Positions 25,089-33,809 of a stretch of DNA of 34,923 nucleotides are shown piece by piece. Position 1 is the first letter of the stretch, and the number at the start of each line of letters is the position of its first letter. This DNA comes from Streptomyces sp. JJ38 (GTDB lineage: Bacteria; Actinomycetota; Actinomycetes; Streptomycetales; Streptomycetaceae): assembly GCF_019303475.1 (NCBI RefSeq), contig NZ_JABLSI010000048.1, positions 1 through 34,923 of the forward strand. Reading direction: 5' to 3'. The notes below the pieces were generated by a model. The model did not search any database. It was not told the DNA's origin and saw nothing but the letters and a program-made list of their open reading frames with translations. The translations under genes were made by a program, and so were the position numbers.

Positions 25089-25756
25089 CCTGGACCGAGA
25101 TGCAGCCGCTGCTCACCCAGGCGTGCGTCGACACGCTGTACATGGTCGGCTGGTCCACGCTGGTCGCCGCGCTCGGGGGCGTGCCGCTCGGCGTGCTGCT
25201 CGTCCTCACCGACCGGGGCGGGATGCTGCGCAACCTCGCGGTGAACCGCGTCGTCGGGGCCGTCGTCAACGTCGGGCGGTCGTTGCCGTTCGTCATCCTG
25301 CTCGTCGCCCTGATCCCGTTCACCAGCGCGGTCGTCGGCACCTTCATCGGGCCGACGGCGGCCGTCGTGCCCCTCGCGGTCGGCGCCGTCCCCTTCTTCG
25401 CGCGACTCGTCGAGACCGCGCTGCGCGAGGTCGACCACGGCCTGGTGGAAGCGGCACAGGCCATGGGCGGCGGCACCCGCACCGTCGTCTTCAAGGTGCT
25501 GCTGCCGCAGGCGCTGCCCTCGCTCGTGGCCGGCCTCACCACCACCGTCATCGTGCTCGTCGGCTACTCGGCGATGGCCGGCGTCGTCGGCGCCGGCGGG
25601 CTCGGCGACCTTGCCCACACCTACGGCTACCAGCGTTTCGAGACAACGCTGATGCTCGTCACCGTCGCCGTGCTCATCGTGCTCGTGACGCTCGTTCAGC
25701 TCCTCGGCGACGCAGCCGTCCGCCTCCTCGGACGGCGCGAGCGCCCCGCCGACTGA
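25085..25756 (+). CDS. metI: Methionine ABC transporter permease
   Basis: 223 residues, about five TM segments. The inner-membrane-component signature EAAQAMGGGTRTVVFKVLLP (EAA loop) contacts MetN; the C-terminal SAMAGVVGAGGLGDLAHTYG segment is typical of MetI. Forms the homodimeric channel of the importer. ATGA overlap with metN indicates coupling. A 94-base gap with a small hairpin separates it from metQ. Confidence 0.96.
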   Translation: MTWTEMQPLLTQACVDTLYMVGWSTLVAALGGVPLGVLLVLTDRGGMLRNLAVNRVVGAVVNVGRSLPFVILLVALIPFTSAVVGTFIGPTAAVVPLAVGAVPFFARLVETALREVDHGLVEAAQAMGGGTRTVVFKVLLPQALPSLVAGLTTTVIVLVGYSAMAGVVGAGGLGDLAHTYGYQRFETTLMLVTVAVLIVLVTLVQLLGDAAVRLLGRRERPAD

Positions 25757-25803
25757 ACCGGCGCACGACGCGCCCCCGGACCACACCCCGCAGAAACAAG
25801 GAA

Positions 25804-25823
25804 GCCCGAACTCTTCGTCGGGC
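25804..25823 (+). terminator. Small hairpin between metI and metQ
   Basis: GCCCGA (25804-25809) pairs with TCGGGC (25818-25823) around an 8-base loop. With only 6 pairs it is more likely an mRNA-processing or stabilising element than a full terminator; such elements can raise binding-protein levels over the permease. Confidence 0.35.
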
Positions 25824-25850
25824 AGACACCACCAAAGGAGAGCACTCATC

Positions 25851-26699
25851 GTGCGCACCACCACGCTCACCGCCGCCCTCGCGGCCACCGCGGCCCTCAC
25901 GCTCGGCCTCACCGCCTGCGGCACCGCCTCCGACCCGAAGCCGTCCGGCTCCGACGGCGGCGACGCCGCCCTCACCGTCGCCGCGTCCGCGACCCCGCAC
26001 GCCGAGATCCTGGAGTACGTCCGGGACAACCTGGCGGAGGAGGCGGGCCTCGACCTGGACGTCAAGGTCTTCAACGACTACGTCCTGCCCAACACCGCCA
26101 CCGAGAGCGGCGACGTCGACGCCAACTACTTCCAGCACCGCCCCTACCTGGACGACTTCAACGCCAAGAACGGCACCCACATCGTCCCCGTCGTCGACGT
26201 CCACCTCGAACCGCTCGGCCTCTACTCCGAGTCGGCGCGGGCCCTGGCCGACATCGGCCCCGGCGACACCGTCGCCATCCCCAACGACACGACCAACGGC
26301 GGCCGGGCCCTGAAGCTCCTCGACACCCACGCGCTGATCGAGCTGAAGGACGGCGCGGGCCAGGACGCCACCCTGGCCGACATCGCCGACCGCAAGGGCC
26401 TGACGTTCAAGGAACTGGAGGCCGCGACGCTGCCGCGGGCCCTCGGCGAGGTGGACGCCGCCGTCATCAACGGCAACTACGCCATCGAGGCCGGGCTCAA
26501 CCCCGAGAAGGACGCCTTCGCCCGCGAGGCGGCCGAGGGCAACCCGTACGCCAACTTCCTCGCGGTCAAGGAGGGCGACGAGGATGACCCGCGGATCGGG
26601 AAGCTCGCCGAGCTCCTCAACTCCGCCGAGGTCAGGGCGTTCATCGAGGACGAGTACCAGGGCTCCGTCGTCCCCGCCTTCGGCGCCCCGCGCGACTGA
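25851..26699 (+). CDS. metQ: Methionine-binding lipoprotein
   Basis: 282 residues, NlpA/MetQ family. A lipoprotein signal peptide ends in the lipobox LTAC (Cys23), so the mature protein is anchored to the outer face of the membrane. Conserved segments are VAASATPHAEILEYV, VKVFNDYVLPNTATESGDVD followed by ANYFQHRPYLDDF, and NGNYAIEAGL, which form the methionine cleft. GTG start with AAAGGAG (25834-25840) about 10 bases upstream, a much stronger site than that of metN. D- versus L-methionine preference cannot be told. Confidence 0.96.
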   Translation: MRTTTLTAALAATAALTLGLTACGTASDPKPSGSDGGDAALTVAASATPHAEILEYVRDNLAEEAGLDLDVKVFNDYVLPNTATESGDVDANYFQHRPYLDDFNAKNGTHIVPVVDVHLEPLGLYSESARALADIGPGDTVAIPNDTTNGGRALKLLDTHALIELKDGAGQDATLADIADRKGLTFKELEAATLPRALGEVDAAVINGNYAIEAGLNPEKDAFAREAAEGNPYANFLAVKEGDEDDPRIGKLAELLNSAEVRAFIEDEYQGSVVPAFGAPRD

Positions 26700-26720
26700 C
26701 CCCCTCCCCGCACCCGTCGC

Positions 26721-26756
26721 ACGGCGCCGGGCCCGCCCGCCCGGGCCCGGCGCTGT
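26721..26756 (+). terminator. 15-bp hairpin after metQ
   Basis: Arms 26721-26735 and 26742-26756 pair over 15 positions with a single G-U wobble and a 6-base loop. It closes the metNIQ operon. Confidence 0.75.
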
Positions 26757-26814
26757 GAGCGTCCGACCACATGCTGCATGCTGTGCAGACGACCCCATCG
26801 GCACGGAGCGGCGC

Positions 26815-27510
26815 ATGACTTCCAGATTCCCGGACATCTCCATCAGTACGGATCGACTCGTGCTGCGGCCGTTCGAGGAAGCGGACATCCCGGCGCTCAC
26901 GGACATGATGAACGACGAACTCGTCACCGCCTGGACGGACGCCCCGCACCCCTACACGCGGGCCGACGCCCGGGAATGGGTCACCCGGCAGGCTCCGCGG
27001 CGGCGCACCGACGGCGGCGGCATCGCCCTGGCCGTCACGGAGTTCCTCACCGGTCGTCTCGTGGGCAGCGTGGAACTGCGCCGCACCGACTGGCGGACGG
27101 CGGCCACCGAGGCGTGCTACGTCGTCGCGCCCTGGGCCCGGGGCGAGGGCTACGCCGCCGAGACGCTGCTCGCCGTCTCCACCTGGCTCTTCCGCGACCA
27201 GGGCTTCGCGCGCCTCGAACTGCGCACCGCCGCGGACAACACCGCCGCCCAGCAGGTCGCGCAGAAGGTCGGCTGCATCAGCGAGGGCGTCCTGCGCAGC
27301 GCGGGTACCACCCGCGTACGCACCGAGGAGCACGGACCGCCGGCGCCCCCGGCCACGTCAGCCTCCTCCACCGCGGCGGAGGAGTGGACCGACGTCCGCA
27401 CCGACCTCATCGTCTGGAGCCTCCTGCCCGAGGACCTCGACGAGACGCCCGACGAGCCGCCGACCGTCGTGGAACGCACCCCCGCGAAGGCCCACGGGCC
27501 GCTCGGGTAA
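26815..27510 (+). CDS. GNAT-family acetyltransferase (RimJ/RimL type)
   Basis: 231 residues. The N-terminal DRLVLRPFEEADIPALTDMM is the RimJ/RimL opening; RGEGYAAETLLAVSTWLF is the acetyl-CoA loop; RLELRTAADNTAAQQVAQKV then GCISEGVLR is the C-terminal pattern of protein N-acetyltransferases. Residues about 175-190 are a Pro/Ala/Ser-rich insert and the tail is acidic. ATG 26815 has GGAG upstream. Just before lies CTGCA-N5-TGCAG (26774-26788), a possible operator. Acceptor unknown. Confidence 0.9.
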   Translation: MTSRFPDISISTDRLVLRPFEEADIPALTDMMNDELVTAWTDAPHPYTRADAREWVTRQAPRRRTDGGGIALAVTEFLTGRLVGSVELRRTDWRTAATEACYVVAPWARGEGYAAETLLAVSTWLFRDQGFARLELRTAADNTAAQQVAQKVGCISEGVLRSAGTTRVRTEEHGPPAPPATSASSTAAEEWTDVRTDLIVWSLLPEDLDETPDEPPTVVERTPAKAHGPLG

Positions 27511-27513
27511 CCT
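27508..27513 (+). promoter_or_regulatory. -10 element of cobL, overlapping the stop of the GNAT gene
   Basis: TAACCT matches TANNNT and its first three bases are the preceding TAA stop. Transcription from here would give a leader of about 33 bases with AGGAGG (27540-27545) as ribosome binding site. No -35 is evident. Confidence 0.35.
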
Positions 27514-27553
27514 CACTGGCGCCCGTCACAGCGACCCCCAGGAGGCCCCGCCG

Positions 27554-28783
27554 ATGGCCGACCGTGTCACCGTGATCGGCTGGGACGGTTCGCCCCTGGA
27601 CGGTGCGGCCCGATCCGCGCTCCGCGCCGCCACCCTGGTCGCGGGCGCGGCCCACCACCTGACCCTCCCCGACGTCCCCGCCGGCGCCGAGCACGTCCGC
27701 CTCGGCAGCATCGCCCTCGCCGCCCGGCGCATCGCCCAGCACCGCGGCACGGCCGTCGTCCTGGCCGACGGCGACCCCGGCCTCTTCGGCGTCGTCCGCG
27801 CACTGCGCGCCCCCGAACACGGGCTGGAAGTGGAGGTCGTCCCCGCCGTCTCCGCCGTCGCCACCGCCTTCGCCCGCGCCGGGATGCCCTGGGACGACGC
27901 CCAGCTCGTCGTCGCCAACCGCCGCACCCTGCGCCGGGCCGTCAACGTCTGCCGCGCCCACCCCAAGGTCGGCGTCCTCACCTCGCCCGGAGCCGGACCC
28001 GCCGAGCTCGCCCTGCTCCTCGGCGACGTGCATCGCACCTTCGTCATCTGCGAGGAACTGGGCACGGCCCGGGAGCGGATGACGGTCCTGACCTCCGACA
28101 AGGCCGCCGACCACGTGTGGCGCGACCCCAACGTCGTCATCGTCGTCGGCGGGCACGGCGCCGCCGCCGGGGCCGGCGCCGCCCCGGGCGGCGGCTGGCT
28201 CGCCGGCCAGGACCTCGGCCAGCCGCGGACGACCCGCGGCTGGGCACTGCCCGGCCCCGCCCACGGCACGCCCGAAGCCCGGCTCACCACCGGAGAGTCG
28301 GCCACCCTGCGGGCCGCCCAGCTGGCACGCCTGGGCCCCCGCACCGGCGACCTGGTGTGGGACATCGGCGCCGGCGGCGGCTCGTTCGCCGTCGAGGCCG
28401 CCGGTTTCGGCGCCGCCGTCCTCGCCGTCGACCGCAACGCCGAGGCCTGCGCCCTCACCACCGCGGCGGCACGACGGCTGGGCGTCCAGCTCCAGATGGT
28501 GCGCGGCGGCGCCCCGCAGATCCTCCAGGACCTGCCGGAACCCGATCTGGTCCGGATCGGGGGCGGCGGGCTGCGCACCGTGACGGCCTGCGCCGAGCGG
28601 CGACCCGAGCGCCTCGTCACCCACGCCACCACCCGGGACGAGGCGGAGGCCCTCGGCCGGGTGCTGGCCGCGGCGGGGTACGCGGTCGAGTGCGCTCTGC
28701 TCCAGACCCTGGAACTGGACACGAAGACCTGGTCGGAACGGGACCGCACCGTCGTTTTCCTGCTCTCCGGAACCCGGATGTGA
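27554..28783 (+). CDS. cobL: Precorrin-6Y C5,15-methyltransferase (decarboxylating), CbiE-CbiT fusion
   Basis: 409 residues. The N-terminal half (about 1-200) is a tetrapyrrole methylase: VTVIGWDGSPL, ADGDPGLFG and VEVVPAVSAVATAFARAG are the CbiE motifs. The C-terminal half (about 240-400) is the Rossmann methylase CbiT: DLVWDIGAGGGSFAVEAA for SAM, then VDRNAEACALT and DLVRIGGGG. It methylates C5 and C15 of precorrin-6B and decarboxylates the acetate chain in cobalamin synthesis. The join is a Gly/Ala-rich linker near 205-225. Next gene in the block is the bluB-cobT fusion, 233 bases on. Confidence 0.95.
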   Translation: MADRVTVIGWDGSPLDGAARSALRAATLVAGAAHHLTLPDVPAGAEHVRLGSIALAARRIAQHRGTAVVLADGDPGLFGVVRALRAPEHGLEVEVVPAVSAVATAFARAGMPWDDAQLVVANRRTLRRAVNVCRAHPKVGVLTSPGAGPAELALLLGDVHRTFVICEELGTARERMTVLTSDKAADHVWRDPNVVIVVGGHGAAAGAGAAPGGGWLAGQDLGQPRTTRGWALPGPAHGTPEARLTTGESATLRAAQLARLGPRTGDLVWDIGAGGGSFAVEAAGFGAAVLAVDRNAEACALTTAAARRLGVQLQMVRGGAPQILQDLPEPDLVRIGGGGLRTVTACAERRPERLVTHATTRDEAEALGRVLAAAGYAVECALLQTLELDTKTWSERDRTVVFLLSGTRM

Positions 28784-29016
28784 TCTGTCGCGGAACAACC
28801 GTGACCAACCGGGGTCAGTCGTACACCCCGGGCCGGGCGGACCGGCCGGGACCGGTAGGCTGAACGACCGTTGTTCCGTCACCCAGAGTTGACGCTTTGT
28901 TCGGCTATGTACGGGATGGCGGGGCAGGAGACGTGCCGCGCGGGGCGCATGCTCGTTCTCCAGGCGGGGGAGTCCCACGGGACTCGACGGAGCACTACCG
29001 ATGGCGAGGGGTACGC
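28784..29016. promoter_or_regulatory. Leader/promoter region of the bluB-cobT gene
   Basis: No gene is seen. A -10 candidate TAGGCT is at 28856-28861, and a TTGACG (28889-28894) could be a -35 with only a poor -10 (CGGGAT, 28912-28917). CGGAACAAC (28791-28799) and GTTGTTCCG (28870-28878) form a 9-bp inverted repeat 70 bases apart. I find no cobalamin-riboswitch signature. Confidence 0.35.
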
Positions 29017-32000
29017 ATGACCGACACCGGCCAGGTCCCGGGTGAGGGGCTGCCGGAGAACGCAGGCGCACTGCCGGAGCAGACGGGCACACCGGCCTCC
29101 GGCACGTACACCTTCGCGGACCCGGCCCAGGGCGGTGCGCCCGGCTACGAGGACGACATGCTGCTGATGCCCGGCGCACAGGGAGCGTGGAACGAGGCAG
29201 CCCACCACGAGACGGGCCACCACGAGACGGGCCACCACGCAACGGGCCAGCCGGGAACCGCGGCCGGCCCCCTCCCGGGCCCGCACGAGACCGACGGCCG
29301 TGACTCCGGGTTCCACGAGTACGGGGCCGTCCGCGAGTCCGGCCAGGACACCGGCCACACCGCGCATCCCGGTCAGCCCGGTGCCGCCGCACCCCGTCGC
29401 CCGCTCCACCTCGGCCCGCCGGTGCCCGAGCAGTCCGGCGCCGTCCGCTCCCTGGCCGACCGTGGGCCCACGCCCTCCGCCGCCCCGTCCCCGGCCGGTC
29501 AGCCCGGCGCCGCCCAGGGCGGTCCGGTCCAGCCCGCCCCCGCCCCCGCGCCGGAGCCCGCCCCGTACCCGGCGGAGCAGGGCGGCCCCGAGTACTTCGA
29601 GACCGGCCAGGTGCCCGTCGCCACCCCCGAGGACGGTTTCCCCGGCCAGGCGGAGCAGCAGTCGGCCACGCCGCCGATGACCCCGGTGACCCCCGTCCAG
29701 CCCGGTGCCTGGTCCACCCCCGTGGCCGCGCCGTACGACGGCCAGTCGGCCGGAGACGCAGAAACGGTCGACCCGTCCGCTGGCGTTCCGCAGTCCGGTC
29801 CGGCCCCGGCCGGTGAACCGCTCCCCGCCTCCGAGGCGGTCGCAGCCCCGGAGGGAGCCCCGGCCCCGGAGGGGGCCCCCGGCCCCGACGCGGCACCCGT
29901 CGCCGAGGCGACACCCGCCGCCGAGGCACAGGCGCCCGCGCCGCACGCCATGCCGCCGGCCGGGCCCGAGCCGACGGCCGAGCCCCAGCCCGGTGAGTCC
30001 GGCGCCGTGGCCGAGCAGCCGCAGACGTCGGCGCCCTCGCAGCCGGCCCCGACACCCGAGTCCACGCCCGAGCCGGTCGCGGAAGCCGTCCAGCCGGTGG
30101 CGGAACCGGCCCCCGAGGCCACGCCCGAGCCCGCCGGGCTCGTCGGTGAGGGAGCCGCTCCGGAGCCCGGCGCTGCTCCCGCCGAGGGCGCCCAGCCCGT
30201 CGAGGCCCCTGCGTCCCTGCCCGGGCCCCGTTCCGAGAACCCCGCCGAGCCGGTGGGGCAGCCTGAGCCGCAGCCCGCGCCCGTCCTGGTGACCGCCGCG
30301 CCGCAGCCCGACGCCCCGGAGCCCTTCCCGGAGGCGGTCGCGCCCGCAGAGCCGCAGCCCGCGGTGCCGGTGGAGTCCGTGGAGGCCCCGGCAGGGCAGC
30401 CCGGTGCCGCCGTCGAACCGGCCCCGGAGCCGGCCCCCCAGCCCGTGGCCGGCCCGGAGCCCGTGACGGACGCGGCACCGGGCGCGCCCGAGGCCCCCGA
30501 GTCCGAGTCGGCCCCCGAGACCGGGGCCGTCCCGGAGCCCGAGTCGGCCCCCGAGGCCGAGGCCGCGCCCGAGGAGGGCATGGGGCTGGAGGGCCCCGGA
30601 GCCGCGCAGGGGGAGGCTGTGGCCGAGCCCGCGCCGGAGGCCGTCGCGGTGCCGCAGGGCCCGCCCGCCCCCGGGTACCCGGACGCCGAGCGCGAGGCCC
30701 TGCACAAGGTGATGCGCGAGCGCCGGGACATCCGCAACGGCTTCCGGCCCGACCCGATCCCGCACGAGGTGCTGCTGCGGGTGTTGGAGGCCGCCCACAC
30801 CGCACCCAGCGTCGGGCACTCCCAGCCCTGGGACTTCGTCATCATCCGCTCCGAGGAGACCCGGCGGGCGATGCACGAGCTGGCCGTGCGGCAGCGCGAG
30901 GCCTACGCCAAGTCGCTTCCCCGCGCGCGGGCCAAGCAGTTCAAGGAACTGAAGATCGAGGCGATCCTCGACACGCCGGTCAACATCGTCGTCACCGCCG
31001 ACCCGACGCGCGGGGGCCGGCACACCCTCGGGCGGCACACCCAGCCGCAGATGGCGCCCTACTCCTCCGCGCTCGCCGTGGAGAACCTGTGGCTCGCCGC
31101 CCGGGCCGAGGGGCTCGGCGTGGGCTGGGTCAGCTTCTTCGACGAGCGGGAGATGGTCACCGCGCTCGGGCTGCCCGAACACCTGGAGGTCGTCGCCTAC
31201 CTGTGCGTCGGCTACGTGGACGCCTTCCCGGACGAGCCGGAGCTGGCGCAGGCCGGCTGGTCCAAGCGCCGTCCGCTGTCCTGGGTGGTGCACGAGGAGT
31301 CCTACGGCCGCCGGGTCCTGCCGGGCGGTGAGCCGAGCGACCTGCTCGCCGAGACCCTCGCCGGCATCCGTCCGCTGGACGCCAAGGCGCTCGGCGAGGC
31401 GTGGGAGCGGCAGAAGCGGATGACGAAGCCCTCCGGTGCCCTGGGCATGCTGGAGATCATCTCCGCCCAGCTCAGCGGCCTGGCCCGCAAGTGCCCGCCG
31501 CCCGTCCCGGAGCCGGCGGCCGTGGCCATCTTCGCCGGGGACCACGGCGTGCACGCCCAGGGCGTGACCGCCTGGCCGCAGGAGGTGACCGGGCAGATGG
31601 TCGCCAACTTCCTCGGCGGCGGCGCCGTCTGCAACGCGTTCGCGGGCCAGGTGGGCGCCGAGGTCTGCGTGGTGGACGTGGGGGTGGCCGCCGAGCTGCC
31701 CGCCTCGCCCGGACTGCTGCCGCGCAAGGTGCGGCCGGGCACCGCCGACTTCACCGTCGGCCCCGCCATGGAGCGGGCCGAGGCGGTCCGTGCCATCGAG
31801 ATCGGCATCGAGACCGCACGTGACCTGGTCACGGCGGGCAACCGGGCCCTGCTGACGGGCGAGATGGGCATCGCGAACACGACGGTGTCCGCGGCGCTGA
31901 TCTCCGCGTTCACCGGCACGGACCCCTCCGAGGTGACGGGCCGGGGCACGGGCATCAACGACGACATGCACGCCCACAAGGTGGAGGTCGTCCGCCGCGC

Positions 32001-32394
32001 CCTGGAGCTGCACCGGCCCGACCCGGCCGACCCGGTCGGCGTCCTGGCCGCCCTGGGCGGCCTGGAGCACGCCGCGATGGTCGGTCTCATCCTCGGCGGC
32101 GCCTCGCTGCGTACGCCGGTGATCCTGGACGGCGTCAGCGCCGGAGCCGCCGCCCTGGTGGCCCGCGCCATCGCCCCGGAGGCGCTGGCGGCCTGCATCG
32201 CCGGGCACCGCAGTGCGGAACCGGGGCACGTGGCCGCGCTGACCAAGCTCGGCCTGCGCCCGCTGGTGGACCTGGACCTGCGGCTGGGGGAGGGCACCGG
32301 TGCCCTGCTCGCGCTGCCGGTGGTACAGTCCGCCGCCCGGGCGATGCACGAGGTCGCGACGTTCGACGCGGCGGGTGTCACGGAGAAGAACTGA
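29017..32394 (+). CDS. cobT: Fused BluB-like dimethylbenzimidazole synthase and CobT phosphoribosyltransferase with a long disordered N-terminus
   Basis: 1125 residues in three parts. Residues 1-550 are low-complexity, rich in Pro, Ala, Glu and Gly, with a His-rich tandem repeat at 63-77. Residues about 553-765 are a BluB/nitroreductase domain (ERRDIRNGF, TAPSVGHSQPWDFVII, GVGWVSFFD), which makes 5,6-dimethylbenzimidazole from FMNH2. Residues about 775-1120 are CobT (TKPSGALGMLEI, IFAGDHGVHAQGVTAWPQEV, TGEMGIANTT, and RLGEGTGA with catalytic Glu1092), which joins that base to nicotinate mononucleotide. The fusion links making and activating the lower ligand of B12. ATG 29017 is the first Met of the Ala/Pro-rich part; an upstream start at 28897 looks non-coding. 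Confidence 0.93.
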   Translation: MTDTGQVPGEGLPENAGALPEQTGTPASGTYTFADPAQGGAPGYEDDMLLMPGAQGAWNEAAHHETGHHETGHHATGQPGTAAGPLPGPHETDGRDSGFHEYGAVRESGQDTGHTAHPGQPGAAAPRRPLHLGPPVPEQSGAVRSLADRGPTPSAAPSPAGQPGAAQGGPVQPAPAPAPEPAPYPAEQGGPEYFETGQVPVATPEDGFPGQAEQQSATPPMTPVTPVQPGAWSTPVAAPYDGQSAGDAETVDPSAGVPQSGPAPAGEPLPASEAVAAPEGAPAPEGAPGPDAAPVAEATPAAEAQAPAPHAMPPAGPEPTAEPQPGESGAVAEQPQTSAPSQPAPTPESTPEPVAEAVQPVAEPAPEATPEPAGLVGEGAAPEPGAAPAEGAQPVEAPASLPGPRSENPAEPVGQPEPQPAPVLVTAAPQPDAPEPFPEAVAPAEPQPAVPVESVEAPAGQPGAAVEPAPEPAPQPVAGPEPVTDAAPGAPEAPESESAPETGAVPEPESAPEAEAAPEEGMGLEGPGAAQGEAVAEPAPEAVAVPQGPPAPGYPDAEREALHKVMRERRDIRNGFRPDPIPHEVLLRVLEAAHTAPSVGHSQPWDFVIIRSEETRRAMHELAVRQREAYAKSLPRARAKQFKELKIEAILDTPVNIVVTADPTRGGRHTLGRHTQPQMAPYSSALAVENLWLAARAEGLGVGWVSFFDEREMVTALGLPEHLEVVAYLCVGYVDAFPDEPELAQAGWSKRRPLSWVVHEESYGRRVLPGGEPSDLLAETLAGIRPLDAKALGEAWERQKRMTKPSGALGMLEIISAQLSGLARKCPPPVPEPAAVAIFAGDHGVHAQGVTAWPQEVTGQMVANFLGGGAVCNAFAGQVGAEVCVVDVGVAAELPASPGLLPRKVRPGTADFTVGPAMERAEAVRAIEIGIETARDLVTAGNRALLTGEMGIANTTVSAALISAFTGTDPSEVTGRGTGINDDMHAHKVEVVRRALELHRPDPADPVGVLAALGGLEHAAMVGLILGGASLRTPVILDGVSAGAAALVARAIAPEALAACIAGHRSAEPGHVAALTKLGLRPLVDLDLRLGEGTGALLALPVVQSAARAMHEVATFDAAGVTEKN
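29203..29247 (+). repeat. Three tandem 15-bp repeats encoding HHETG/HHETG/HHATG
   Basis: CACCACGAGACGGGC occurs twice in a row, then a third copy with two base changes that turn Glu to Ala. The product is residues 63-77 of the BluB-CobT fusion. Paired histidines at five-residue spacing could bind metal. Confidence 0.8.
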
Positions 32395-32441
32395 GCCGGC
32401 CCTCGCGGAGCCGACGCCACACCCCTGTAACACCCGCCGTC

Positions 32442-32447
32442 TACGAT
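32442..32447 (+). promoter_or_regulatory. -10 element upstream of the cobA/cysG-type gene
   Basis: TACGAT matches TANNNT. A GTG 5 bases further (32453) opens a 17-codon ORF ending at 32506, so the transcript could be leaderless with a tiny upstream ORF; the main gene starts at 32571 with GAGGAG upstream. Confidence 0.4.
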
Positions 32448-32570
32448 GCTGGGTGAACGCCCAGTCCACCCGCACACACCCCGTCACGCCGGGCACGAGA
32501 GCGTGACGATCGACGCCGCCGCTCCATCGCCGCAGCGGCTCAGCACCACCCTCCGAGGAGCCGCACCGCC

Positions 32571-33809
32571 ATGTCCGACACTCCCGCCTACCCCGTCGGC
32601 CTGCGGTTGGAGGGCCGCCGGGTGGTCGTTCTCGGTGGCGGCACGGTCGCCCAGCGTCGGCTGCCCGCGCTGGTCGCCGCCGGGGCGGACGTCGAGCTCA
32701 TCGCACCCGAGGTCACCCCGTCGGTGGAGGCCATGGCCGAGGCCGGCGAGCTGCGCTGGGAACGCCGCGGTTACCGCGCGGGCGACCTGGCCGAGGCCTG
32801 GTACGCGCTGATCGCCACCAGCGACCCGGCGGCCAACGAGGCCGCCTCCGCCGAGGCCGAGGCGCACCGCGTCTGGGCGGTGCGCAGCGACGACGCCGAG
32901 GCGGCCACCGCGTGGACGCCCGCCACCGGCCACAGCGAGGGCGTCACCGTCGCCGTGCTGACCGGCAGCGACCCGCGCCGCTCCGCCGCCGTACGGGACG
33001 CCGTGGTCGAGGGGCTGCATGACGGAACCCTGGCCGCGCCCCAGTACCGCGCGCGCACCGCGGGTGTCGCCCTGGTCGGCGGCGGCCCCGGCGATCCGGA
33101 CCTGATCACCGTGCGCGGCCGTCGGCTCCTGGCCGAGGCCGACGTCGTCGTCGCGGACCGGCTCGGTCCGCGCGACCTGCTGGCCGAACTGCCCCCGCAT
33201 GTCGAGATCGTCGACGCCGCCAAGATCCCCTACGGGCGGTTCATGGCGCAGGAGGCCATCAACAACGCGCTCGTCGAGTACGCGAAGGCCGGGAAGTCGG
33301 TGGTCCGGCTCAAGGGCGGGGACCCGTTCGTCTTCGGCCGGGGCATGGAGGAGGTGCAGGAGCTGACGCGTGCGGGCGTGCCCGTCACCGTCGTGCCGGG
33401 GATCTCCAGCTCCATCAGCGTGCCCGGCGCCGTGGGCATCCCCGTCACGCACCGGGGCGTGGCCCACGAGTTCACCGTGGCCAGCGGCCACGTCGCGCCC
33501 GACGACGAGCGCTCCCTCGTGGACTGGCCCGCGCTGGCCGCGCTGCGCGGCACGCTGGTGCTGCTCATGGCCGTGGAGAACATCGGGGCCATCGCCGCCA
33601 CCCTCGTCGCGCACGGCCGGGCCGCGGACACCCCCGTCGCCGTCGTGCAGGAGGGCACGATGGCCACCCAGCGCCGGGTGGACGCGACCCTGGACACCGT
33701 CGCCGAGCGGGTGCGGGCGGAGGACGTCCGGCCTCCCGCCGTGGTCGTCATCGGGGACGTCGTCGGCGTCGGCCCGGGCGGCTCGTCCGAGGATCCGGCG
33801 CGTGGCTGA
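32571..33809 (+). CDS. cobA: Uroporphyrinogen-III C-methyltransferase fused to a precorrin-2 dehydrogenase-like domain (CysG type)
   Basis: 412 residues. The N-terminal domain (about 1-150) has the NAD-binding VVVLGGGTVAQRRLPALVAA (18-37), like the Met8p/CysG dehydrogenase-ferrochelatase. The C-terminal SUMT domain (about 163-400) has VALVGGGPGDPDLITVRG, VVVADRLG, RLKGGDPFVFGRG and VVPGISSSISVPGAVGIPVT. It methylates uroporphyrinogen III at C2 and C7, the branch point to siroheme and cobalamin. The usual VNVVDD segment of the dehydrogenase reads AVRSDD, so that activity is less certain. The stop overlaps the next gene by 8 bases. cysG would be an alternative symbol. Confidence 0.93.
   Translation: MSDTPAYPVGLRLEGRRVVVLGGGTVAQRRLPALVAAGADVELIAPEVTPSVEAMAEAGELRWERRGYRAGDLAEAWYALIATSDPAANEAASAEAEAHRVWAVRSDDAEAATAWTPATGHSEGVTVAVLTGSDPRRSAAVRDAVVEGLHDGTLAAPQYRARTAGVALVGGGPGDPDLITVRGRRLLAEADVVVADRLGPRDLLAELPPHVEIVDAAKIPYGRFMAQEAINNALVEYAKAGKSVVRLKGGDPFVFGRGMEEVQELTRAGVPVTVVPGISSSISVPGAVGIPVTHRGVAHEFTVASGHVAPDDERSLVDWPALAALRGTLVLLMAVENIGAIAATLVAHGRAADTPVAVVQEGTMATQRRVDATLDTVAERVRAEDVRPPAVVVIGDVVGVGPGGSSEDPARG

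Noticed and set aside
28784..29016. Cobalamin riboswitch before the bluB-cobT gene
   Set aside because: The conserved core near GCCACTG and the peripheral stems are not found by eye.
27407..30805. A 1132-codon minus-strand frame, and similar frames at 28879-32496 over the BluB-CobT gene
   Set aside because: Arg/Pro/Gly repeats without any family pattern, opposite to genes with clear motifs; shadow frames.
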